A stretch of DNA of 64,000 nucleotides. It comes from Cristatella mucedo (taxonomy: Eukaryota; Bryozoa; Phylactolaemata; Cristatellidae). Positions within the stretch are counted from its first letter, which is position 1; each line of letters starts with the position of its first letter. The DNA lies in contig WPIO01000001.1 in the NCBI GenBank assembly GCA_009760855.2, positions 20,800,501 to 20,864,500 on the forward strand, written 5' to 3'. The notes under the pieces were generated by a model. That model had not been told where the DNA came from. It ran no database searches and saw only the letters and a program-made list of their open reading frames with translations. The position numbers and the translations under genes are program-made. Below, piece by piece: positions 12,663-22,557 of the stretch.

Positions 12663-14623
12663 GGCATTTCAAAATCTTAAGAAAGAAAAATGTCTTTCGT
12701 AGAGCTGATGGTAATATATATTGGAATCACGACCTCCGTGTCGTAAAATTGTTCAAGCGTGGAAGAGGTAGAGTATTTTGAGCAGTTATTAACATTTTTT
12801 CCAACATACATTTTTCATCCATCTTGGGGGCTAGGACACGTACTACAGCAAAGAAATAGAGGCCATTTATCGGAGAGAGTAGTTGCAAAGCATAGTAAAT
12901 AGGCTGATGTTACATAAGTAAATTAAATATAAAGCTCCGTAAATAATGATTTGATTAAAAACCTACTTGAGTGCCGCAGAATGATGTGCCTCTATCTTGT
13001 TCAGGCCTAGAAACACGACCTGTTCAAGTCGTTCCTTACAGCTCTAAGGGAAGAGGTCCCTCCTGAGCGTGTGCAGATAAGAAAGTATTTCCACACCAAA
13101 TGTCCGCCAAAATACTGTGATGCAAAAATATCACGCTGAATGCAAGCCTTATCCTTTAATGTACTCTGTGGAAGATGTGAGTGAGTTAGAATGAGCTAAA
13201 CCACTTCCCTACCATAGCTAAAGCTTAACAGGGAGTTACAGCGGAAGCTGAAATCATGGCTTACTAGCCTAGAATAGGAAGGAAAAACTACCTTGCAGTG
13301 ACGTTCAAAAATGGAGTATCATTGACATCCGCTTAGCTGCTTGTTTTCCCAAAAAATAAGGTTGTAACCTATGACCACTATAATGAAGGTCAATGACTGG
13401 GGCTGCTGACCGTGAAGGCATCAGATTTGGGTCAGATGAGGTGGATACATGCCACGTGACCAGAGTAATGCTAGCCTAAGCAGGAAGTTACTCACTAGTT
13501 GGAGGACTGGGCTACTAGTTTGTTGGCTGTGGAATCTTTCAGCGAGCCATCGACTATATTTAATGATGTTCCTCGGCCTTTTCTGTGTAACGTTTGCACT
13601 GATACAGACGATTACGGCAAGCGGAGGTTGTTCAGGATGCCAGGTCGTATCGGTTAGCACGAGCGGCATGCAGGTGAGTAGCTGAGTAGCTTGGTCGGCG
13701 CTCAGGTGCATTTCTAAGGTGAGTAGCATGAGCTGCGTGCATGTGAGCTGCCGAGTACCGCCAAGAGTGGTTAGGTAAGCGGCTATGTAGCACATGCAGC
13801 GCTAAGGCGACTTGCTGAGTGAGAGAAGCGGCAGATGAGCAAGTGAGCGGCTGTGTATAACATGAGGCGAGGTAGTGAGAGGCGGAGGAAAGGCAATGGT
13901 GGCTGCTACGTGGCAGCCGCCCTCGCTTTAATACGAATAGTACTTCCTTATTCCAGCAACTAGTCCCATCGGGGCAGATCCTTGCTGTGCCTTGAAGTAC
14001 GCGGGAGAAACTCTGCGGCTTTTATACGAAGCAAAAAGGTGGCACAAAAAAAGTAAGCAGCGGTCTGTAGACCCTTACTCAGAGCACTAGACAAGCCCGA
14101 AAGTCGATTGAAAACAGAGATCCAACCTGCTTCTGTTGACCACATCGCCAACTGCCGCTCGACGTCTAGGAAGACTGTATTCAAGGTTTCAGAGAAGACC
14201 ACGAAAGTACATTCACTTCGAATAAAGGATAGTAGGACTCAGAAATATTTTCAGGGAACGCTCCCACCAAAGTAATCAACCCACAGGGCTTTGTACTGGT
14301 GTTGTGCTCGAGACGTTCTATGTGACAGAGTAGCACTGGCAGGCTGGAAATGATTAGGACGTACTTTACGATGCATTTGGGCTCCTAGCTTTCAGACTTC
14401 CCAAGTCATTATAGTGAAATCATCTTAATTCAACGTTGACTGCCTTTCCGAGCCACTTTCCACAATTGCCGACGGGAATTTGGCTAATGGAAACACGGTG
14501 CGAAAACCGCTGCTACTCCAGCCAAGCGAATGTGATTCAATTTTTCCGAAAGTCACACAAGCAAATGAATGCATGATAAGCTAGGCTATGATGTCTGTCA
14601 GTTGGGCATGTTTGAAATTTTAG
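12663..14623. other. Unassigned stretch upstream of the first ectodomain exon
   Basis: No recognised gene or element. About 13650-13900 is rich in loosely repeated 'gtgagtagc/gctgagtag' words, probably a degenerate tandem repeat. If gene 2 starts here, its signal-peptide exon has not been found. Confidence 0.4.
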
Positions 14624-14737
14624 GCTTCCCCATCAGTTCCTTGGTACATGGAGAGTACATTATTACGTGGCTCGCTCAATGGTTGCCGGGCTACTTCGAT
14701 AGCTACCCAGGACCAATGGAACCTCGAGACGTTCAAC
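14624..14737 (+). CDS. IL-17-receptor-like gene 2: candidate ectodomain exon 1
   Basis: Acceptor AAATTTTAG, donor CAAC|GTAAAA, 114 nt, phase 1 to phase 1. The frame contains SSLVHGEYIITWLAQWLPGY. The ITW motif resembles the B-strand 'I.W' of the first fibronectin-III-like domain of IL-17 receptors and the FSITW motif of the exon at 18665. It joins in phase with the exon at 17625, after which the text reads into a 'GYEYKI...C' segment, as in D1 domains. This exon was chosen by pattern and phase only, so it is tentative. I found no earlier exon or signal peptide. Confidence 0.4.
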
Positions 14738-15439
14738 GTAAAAACTCCTTAGGGCTATTTTTCTCGCCAAACAAAAGAAGAACAGATTCAGCTTTGGGGC
14801 TAAATCTGTTGAGTTATATGTAATGCACATACTGAGAACATTTCTACGTTTTTATATCGATAAGGTTAAACTAATGTCGAGCACTACATTAGTGCAAGGA
14901 AATGCTCACTACCTGTGGACAGCTTACTTTCCAATTAAAGGTGCTTGGTAATCACTTCTGCCTTTTACAGCTCCGTCTTCTCATTTACCGCATATTGTTT
15001 CTGGAATTCTCTTAATCAATATTTTCGTCCCATCTACTTCATTTGTGCTGTTCTGTGAACAAACTACAGATAGTCTAATTGCAAGTCAGTCACACCTGAA
15101 GTGTTTACGTCTGACAGCTTACCTGCTCTCGCATACATAGGTTTAAGATTTCACGAGCTACCTGTGCTTTTAAGCGTAGATATTTTTTTCGTTAGTGTTT
15201 GCGAATTTGACATCAGATTGGGTTGTTGAGTGTGCACTCGTTAGTAAGGTTCTATTCACACATGTGACTCGTCTACGAGTATATCGTATTCTGCGGCAAA
15301 GATACCCTAAGCTGTCCCAATCCCTAGACCAGCCTAACAGAAGCGGGTATATAAATATAAAATATGTGCCCAGCCCACAGATAGCACGGTCAGCCGCTGC
15401 ATAGCCACGGACAGGTTCGCGACCGGTAGCCATTTCCAT

Positions 15440-15897
15440 ACCAAGGATCATGGCCTCTCATTTCGGGAAGGCGATTCATCCACTCGCATCTGGACGTGCT
15501 TCCAGTGGATGCTGCCAGGAGTCGGGCATACCCCGGGATGGTTACCAGTTGCCGCCTATGCCAAACGGAGGCTGAGCCCATTTGCCACGTGCTAAATCAC
15601 TGCTGGCCGATGCTGCATGCAATCACGGCGCGACACGTCCTGGTTCTGGGCCGCTTAATCGTAGCTCTTTCGGCAACCGCGAGAACCTGCCTCTCGGCAG
15701 GTCGCGAATCCATGCTCTCCGGAGGTCCGGTTTTCAAGCCGGATCTTGTAATCGACAACCGTGGGCGCCGACAGGGTCATCTTGGATGCGACAGTGCCGT
15801 TTGACGGCGGCGAGCATGTCTTGATGGTGGCATCCCGGACAGAGGTCGATGAGAAAAATAAAATACTAGCAGATTTAAAAGCCTCTTTTCTATAGTG
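15440..15897 (+). mobile_element. R2-like LINE, 3' coding part with CCHC finger and endonuclease remnant
   Basis: The frame from about 15470 reads HSHLDVLPVDAARSRAYPG, then CRLCQTEAEPICHVLNHC, a CCHC zinc finger of the type found between reverse transcriptase and the restriction-like endonuclease in R2/NeSL-type LINEs. About 40 residues later comes FKPDLVIDN. After a frameshift near 15770 the text continues DRVILDATVPFDGGEHVLM up to TAG at 15895-15897, matching the 'PD...I.DV.VP' endonuclease signature. The reverse-transcriptase domain is absent upstream, so the copy is truncated and dead. This is unrelated to the CR1/L2-type LINEs elsewhere in the window. Confidence 0.72.
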
Positions 15898-16045
15898 ACA
15901 GACGAGCCTTGAAGGCTATCAGCAACACTTGCAGCTGCAATAAAGGATAGCCCATCGAGGAATTTAAACCTAAGTCCTCGGGGCCGAGGACATTAAAAGG
16001 AACCACCTTATCCATTGAGCTATTACGGCTACGAGGCCATAGCTA
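15898..16045 (-). mobile_element. tRNA-derived SINE, minus strand
   Basis: On the minus strand an A-box-like TAGCTCAATGGATAAGG is followed by a B-box-like AGGTTTAAATTCC at tRNA spacing. A GTCCTCGG/CCGAGGAC palindrome lies between them. The copies at 37312 and 52262 share the internal 'gatcgccca'/'ggcgatcc' block. It abuts the 3' end of the R2-like fragment. Confidence 0.65.
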
Positions 16046-16360
16046 GGGCTCTCCTGACCACTGGCTACCGGACTGTAGGTGAGGCCCTTCGTGGTCGGTG
16101 CTCTGGGTAGCTGGTGGCCAGACAATGAAAGCCTGCCTGGTGGACCTCAGAATTTCGCATAATAAACGGGTGGTATAGCGACGGCAGTTAGTCTCGGGCA
16201 CCTTGTCCTTCTCGGACGCCTTGTTCGGCTTGGAAACCGTGTGGTCCCTTTTCCTAAACCAAATGTCGCGTGTATCACCAGCAGCCCCGGTAGGTTAGGG
16301 ATCCACCGGCTAATATACATAAACTATATATTCAAATTTTAATTTATAGGTTCATATATA

Positions 16361-16361
<1 letters not shown>

Positions 16362-16425
<64 letters not shown>
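16362..16425. repeat. (CA)n(TA)n microsatellite
   Basis: An AC dinucleotide tract followed by AT dinucleotides with one interruption. Confidence 0.95.
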
Positions 16426-16426
<1 letters not shown>

Positions 16427-16569
16427 ACATAGCACTCTCTGGTGCATTTTGCTGTCACTGTTAAGTTATCGAAAGAAGGCCTGCTACACATCTGGATTAG
16501 ATTAACTACCTGGTTTGGCGATGCAGGATTTGAAAACACGCGTCTCCCGGTGAGATGGCATCTAAAGCA

Positions 16570-16800
16570 AAGAGCTCTCTTCACAACTCATTCACAACCA
16601 CCAAATCGTCTCTCCAGCTTCCGGCTGCGGCCTATCCTTTTCAACCGCCTTGTGCTTCTTCCATTCTTAACGCTTCGTTGACTTCGATTCCACACTTTAA
16701 CTTTGTTGCACAAGAATGAGTCTGTTTGTTACCGTGTGCACACCGTAAGCCATGAAGGGATTGAGTGTGCAATGAAATACTCTCCAGCGAAACCCCATTA
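16570..16800 (+). mobile_element. LINE-B 3' fragment, strongly diverged
   Basis: Aligns by eye with the end of the LINE-B coding region: 'aatgagtctgtttgttaccgtgtgcacaccgtaagcc' corresponds to 'acgaagtctgttggctaccgaatgcgtaccgaaagcc' in the 28-kb copy. The 'gagtgtgcaatgaaatactctcc' block also aligns. No open frame or tail is preserved. Confidence 0.55.
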
Positions 16801-17199
16801 GTAGAAGTGATTTTAATAATGACAAAACATGATGTAGCACCATAGAAAAACTAAATGTCTTTTCCTCACTGTAACATTCTCCAAGAGTAGCATTCGGTGA
16901 CCCTGGCTTTGATGAATTGCAGGTTGCCCTTCTTGATAACTTTTCTCTAGGTAAATCATAATTAAGTAACAGGCTCTTTTATTTTGATATTCAACATGCG
17001 GCTATTTGACGCTATATTAGTTGATAGCAATAAAGTGTATATTATGTTCAAGATGAGAATATACAAGAAAACTTTCAAGGTTCTGTCCACACATGATGGA
17101 ACACTGGGAATTTCTTTATAGACCAGTGCCAAGACTTCTCATATAGTATATTCACCGACTGCCACAAGTTTAAGCGATTTGCGAGCTCATACCTCGACA

Positions 17200-17540
17200 T
17201 ATTAAGCCCGTATCCATAATGAAGGCACGTCTATTTTGCAGCAACAGACGGTTATAGGCGTTCAACAGGCGCTTAATGTTCTTGCACCCAAACGCAGCAG
17301 CAGCAGCTTGCTGCCAATGCGCTGCTGCTTGCGAGCGAGTGCGCCCGCCCGGCCGTTGTAAGGAGAGCTAGTCGCCGCCGACCGTGGCGACGTGTGTGAG
17401 AATGATCAGCCGGACTAACGGCTCTGCGGCATTGGAGCTTAAGCTAACTCCAATGCCAATGCCCCGAGTCTCGAATCCAGACTGCCCGCCTTTCTTGGGG
17501 CGCCGACTTTTTACACGGCATCGGCAACAAACTGTCGAAT
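17200..17540 (+). repeat. Direct dispersed repeat, copy 1
   Basis: Shares ordered blocks with 18040-18250: 'cccgtatccataa', 'ggcgttcaaca' and 'ctccaatgccaatgccccga.tctcgaat'. This copy is longer and more GC-rich, containing GCAGCAGCAGC and a 'cgccgaccgtgg' region. The family is not recognised. With copy 2 it brackets the candidate ectodomain exon at 17625. Confidence 0.7.
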
Positions 17541-17624
17541 GATCGCTGGATCACTAACAATAATTAAGAGCCATAATTCGACTGGTTTAGCCGACGCCGC
17601 CATTGCACTGCCTTTTACTTTCAG

Positions 17625-17761
17625 TAAGGGCCGTCCTCGGCTATGAGTACAAAATTATAAGCCTAGCAACCAGTTATGGCTGTCGCAAACTTTCGGCTTC
17701 GTCATTTTATCAGGCTCTAAAAACAAACGCAAAAAACGCTACCGAGGATTTCCGGATCGCG
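17625..17761 (+). CDS. IL-17-receptor-like gene 2: candidate ectodomain exon 2 (D1 core)
   Basis: Acceptor CTTTTACTTTCAG with a good pyrimidine tract, phase-1 start. The encoded text RAVLGYEYKIISLATSYGC has the 'L.GY.V.......C' pattern of strands C and C' in IL-17 receptor D1, and continues RKLSASSFYQALKTNAKNAT. The 3' border is uncertain. I place it at 17761 because the next exon begins in phase 0, but the donor (GCG|GTTTTC) is poor and the frame stays open to a TAA at about 17862. An unexpressed open frame is the alternative. Confidence 0.4.
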
Positions 17762-18039
17762 GTTTTCTATGCTGTCGTTGCAGCCGCCTTGACTTCATCT
17801 TCCTCGCCAACAGCCGTCCCACGAACGAGAGCAGGACTTCGAAGCGTCTCCAGAACTCTTTAATTTTCATGTGCTCACGTTATCAGCCCTTCACAAGGCT
17901 GGAGACAGACGAACACCTATAGCATTAGTGCAATCTTAATATATACCTGAAACGATCTCACACTATAACGAGAATAGTAAACACAACAAAGGGAGGACCA
18001 GACCTCTTTGCACCAGTCATACGGCAGCAACGAATTGCG

Positions 18040-18250
18040 CTCATTTCTTGGTATAATAAGTCCGTATCCATAAGGAATACATGTCTATTAAACGGCAGCG
18101 GACGGCCACAGGCGTTCAACAACGGCCTTGACATACACCGCCGCCCCCGTGGCATAGAGCTCACGTCAGCTCCAATGCCAATGCCCCGAATCTCGAATTC
18201 TGACTGCCAACGTTTCTCAAAGGGGGGCCAGATTTTAATACAGCCTCATT
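18040..18250 (+). repeat. Direct dispersed repeat, copy 2
   Basis: Shorter second copy of the repeat at 17200-17540, same orientation, with the same block order. Confidence 0.7.
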
Positions 18251-18309
18251 CGTAACCTATTGTGTAATCTGGATGAAATACGCAGTGAATGCTGGTTTTT
18301 GAAAAAGCT

Positions 18310-18310
<1 letters not shown>

Positions 18311-18386
<76 letters not shown>

Positions 18387-18392
18387 TCCCTA
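18311..18392. repeat. (TC)n microsatellite
   Basis: About 40 CT units in a pure tract, then imperfect CT-rich sequence to 18425, ending about 110 bp upstream of the 25-nt microexon at 18537. Confidence 0.97.
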
Positions 18393-18536
18393 TATCTGTA
18401 TTTCTCTCTCTCTCTTTCTTTTTCTTCCTGAGTGTACGTCCATGTGACTTTCAAGAACTGTCATTTCACCTCCCAGATTCTTCTTCAAAATGATGTTTTT
18501 TTGCTGAGTAAACTTCTGTATGCATTCTTGTTGCAG

Positions 18537-18561
18537 ATCCCAGCTAAATGCATTCAACATG
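18537..18561 (+). CDS. IL-17-receptor-like gene 2: 25-nt microexon
   Basis: Acceptor TTCTTGTTGCAG and donor ATG|GTGAGT are both close to consensus. The 25 nt read IPAKCIQH plus one base (phase 0 to phase 1). Joined to the exon 103 bp downstream, the split codon gives Asp. Its support is the splice-site quality, the short intron and the phase match; eight residues alone carry no domain information. Confidence 0.5.
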
Positions 18562-18664
18562 GTGAGTGGTGCGGCATACTAGTTCCAGCGTCTCTTATTG
18601 CTACGAAGCATACTGCGTAGTCAATGATGTAAGCAAAATCGTACTGCTCCGTTTTGCCTTGCAG

Positions 18665-18808
18665 ATAGCTACTCTGTATCTGGAAACGAAAAGCTTACGA
18701 ATCCGCCTCTACTTCAAGAAGTAACGGTGATATTGACACCACAAGGCAAAGGATTCAGCATTACGTGGTCCACTGAGATGGAACCTGCACTGCAAACACG
18801 GATTGATA
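18665..18808 (+). CDS. IL-17-receptor-like gene 2: ectodomain exon (FSITW)
   Basis: Acceptor CGTTTTGCCTTGCAG, phase 1. The frame reads SYSVSGNEKLTNPP, then LLQEVTVILTPQGKGFSITW, the N-terminal strands of an IL-17R D1-like fibronectin-III domain. Here 'v.v......i.W' leads into a charged loop (STEMEPALQTRID). I end the exon at 18808 (GATA|GTCAGT), because that gives phase 1 and joins the exon at 21643. The donor is not consensus and the frame is open to 18918. The upstream microexon also joins in phase. Confidence 0.6.
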
Positions 18809-19371
18809 GTCAGTGCGAATTCATCTTCAATTTTTTAGCATATACTGTGGCCATGCTTGTGTTTATAACCAATGCCATTGAAGTATGCTCGACCTTGCTT
18901 TTTCAAATGCGTATTTAAGCGTATTTAAGAAAGAAAGTCAAAAAGTACTTACAAAATTATTTCGGAAAATGAATATGTGGTTAGTTTACTTTTCAGAAAG
19001 GTCAAAAATGATTGGAATGAAATCTGAAGTTCTAACGACTTCCTCGTAAAAAGAAAAAATTATTGTAGATTCCATCTCTAAACCGGATGTAAGCCGGAAG
19101 CAACGTATCTACCGTTAACAAATGTACCGATCTCTGCATCATATGCGACTTTTATCACAAGTTTTTGAACTTCCCTGTATCAGGGTACATTAATGAAGCT
19201 TGTCAGATGCATTCTTGTGACTTTCATACAGCTTCCTTCCAGGTGTACCTTGATACCTTGTTCATTCCATAACTAAGCTAACTTTATGTATCACAGTGAA
19301 TGTTTAAACACTAGCTTAGCTAATTAGCTTAGCTAAGCTTAATAAGGGTAAATATAGGAAAGAATAAGATT

Positions 19372-20435
19372 ACAGGTAACATGGGTTTTTGCAATCCTTG
19401 TCATCAAATGATCTTTCCTGGAACTTTATTTCCTGCAATCATGGACATGTTCAACAAGCAAGTTGTCTAATCATCAGCACGCCTTAATGAATGAATTGCT
19501 GTATTGGAATGCAATCATTTAGGAGCTATGATATGCAGCCTCACTTCAACCTGCCCAGCTCTAAATGATTGACATGGGACCTGAACGGCAACGCCGCCAG
19601 TAACTACGTTTAAGCAAGTTAAGGTGGCACGTTTCTTACGATTTTACTGGCCGTCTAGATCAAGAGATGACAATAATGTCATGAATGTACGTTCTCTTGT
19701 GCGGGTCATTAACAAAATTAGCGGGATAAAAGCAAATTCAACGAGTTTCTCAATTGCGGTCCATCATGCTATCAAGTATTGATGCTGGTCCTATTTTAAG
19801 CGGACACCTTACATGTAGCCGAAATTGAACGTGGAACTCAAAAAGATGGTATGCTTTGGACATTTTGAATACGTTAGTTATCTACTCATCAGCACGCCTT
19901 GATGAATGAATTGCTTCATTTGAATGCAATCATGTAGGAGCTGCGATATGCAGCCTACAGGTAACATGTGTTTTGCCATACATGTGAGCAAATTTGCTTG
20001 CTGTCCTTGAGCTTTACTTCCTGCAATCATTGACATGTTGAATACGTAGCTACTCATCAACAGGCGTTTATGAATGAATTTCTGTAGTGGAATGCAATCA
20101 TGTAGGAGCTACGATATACAGCCTCACTTCAACCTGCTCAACTCTAAATGATTACCTTGGTACCTGAATGGCAACGCCGCCAGTCACTACGTTTTAGCAA
20201 GTTAAGGTGGCACATTTCTTACGATTTTACCTGCCGTCTACAACAAGTAATGACAATATTTTATGAATGCTCGTTCTCTTGTGTGTAGGGTTCATAATAA
20301 AATTAGCGGGATATAGAAGCAAATCGAACGAGTTCCTCAATTGTGGTTTATCATCCTGTCAAGTATTGATGCAGTTCCTGGCTTAAGCAGACACCTTTAA
20401 AGTAGCCAAAATTGAACGTGTAATTCTAATTGACG
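19372..20435 (+). repeat. Tandem repeat, period about 586 bp, nearly two units
   Basis: Unit 1 starts at 19372 ('acaggtaacatgggtttttg') and unit 2 at 19958 ('acaggtaacatgtgttttgc'). Shared blocks include 'ctgcaatcat.gacatgtt', 'gaatgcaatcat.taggagct', 'ggcaacgccgccagt.actacgttt' and 'aaaattagcggga'. Unit 1 also has a partial internal copy at 19862-19957, so a third unit is partly present. No coding content. It lies in an intron of receptor gene 2. Confidence 0.88.
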
Positions 20436-20756
20436 GTATATTCTGGACAACACAAATGGTCTGCCACAGCGTCAAACATCATTAAACTATGCAGTGGTAA
20501 CTTTTGAAGTTATAAGTCCAATGATAATGTTCTGAAAGTGGCCAGCAAGGCATTAGTTATTGCTGATGCTTGACGTTATAATAAAATTCAGGTTGTTAGT
20601 GAAACACTGGCTAAACCGTAAAAAACTGACAGCCTGCTTTGATCTATGTTTGTCACCCATTTGCCTATTTTCTTACGCCTTCAGGTACTAAATTTCCGTT
20701 GTCCTGTCTCACACTTCTTCAGTCACTATGTGCCTTGGGAACGGTCTGAGCAACTC

Positions 20757-21642
<886 letters not shown>

Positions 21643-21749
21643 AATCAAATATCAGATCGGCTGCTTTCAGACTAGAGAGAAAATTCAGCAACAGAAACGA
21701 ATACTTGGAAATTGTGTCCGAGTTCCACATCCAGAATCTGACAGGCCAG
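21643..21749 (+). CDS. IL-17-receptor-like gene 2: ectodomain exon (D1 middle)
   Basis: Acceptor GCATTGCTGTTTTAG, donor CCAG|GTAGGT, 107 nt, phase 1 to phase 0. The text SNIRSAAFRLERKFSNRNEY leads to LEIVSEFHIQNLTGQ. This has the 'F.....................F.F..L' layout that follows the C' strand in D1 of IL-17 receptors. Both neighbours (18665 and 30128) join in phase. Not far downstream, 'gtaggtgctgttac' is duplicated as a 12-bp tandem repeat, of no obvious consequence. Confidence 0.68.
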
Positions 21750-22557
21750 GTAGGTGCTGTTACGGTAGGTGCTGTTACTTCTTCGTTGCACATGTTGCAT
21801 TCTAAGCAGGTGAGATTTTGTATTGGTCCGCTCAAACGACTGTTACGATTTTGATTTTCAAAAATGCTTGTTAGAGGCTATTTTGAAAATGAGTTTTTGT
21901 TATCATGTTTACAACATTCTTAATTTATAGCTAGCATTTCCTATGCGGGGCCAAAGTCTTGCCGAGGGATTGAAGTTGCTGTATAGGGTGGGACAAGTGA
22001 TGACTAGTAGGCTTTGCCAATGGATGGCGCCACGAGCCGACTATAGAAGTCTAAGAACCAGTGGTTGGCCTCAGAAGTAGTAGTTTCACGTCAGGTGCCG
22101 TCTTGGCACTACATCACTTCGACTGGGCATACTCGTCTAGTGAAGTGAGTGGCCGGATGTTATCTGGCCGATCTACAGCTATCCACTCGAGCAGCTTTCT
22201 ACGGCCACCTGCTACTCGTCCCTGGTAGGCTGGCCAGCCGATGTAATTTAGTTAAACTAATAACTCCCTGAAGAAGGTTTAGTAATGGAGTCGTTCTAGG
22301 TCTAACACACTTCACGCTAGTTCTCCTTATTTGTATACTACTTATCTACAAATCCTCGGTGGTCCATTTTGATCAGCTCTGGGCAAGACACGAGACGGTT
22401 TTTCTCATTTGCTATTCACACGTAACAGCTATTTCCGGGGCGAATAGGACTCTTGTCGGTGAAAGGGGATAGGTGACAGCTGCTGTGACGATAATTATCT
22501 CATTCTACTGATGAGGGTGAGAGTAGAGATAGCCAGACAGGGTGCAGGAGCGAAGGA
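21750..22557. other. Intron of gene 2, unassigned
   Basis: From about 21930 to 22300 the sequence is more GC-rich than its surroundings ('ggatggcgccacgagccg', 'gtggccggatgttatctggccg') and may be another dispersed repeat. I cannot assign it to a family. Confidence 0.35.
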
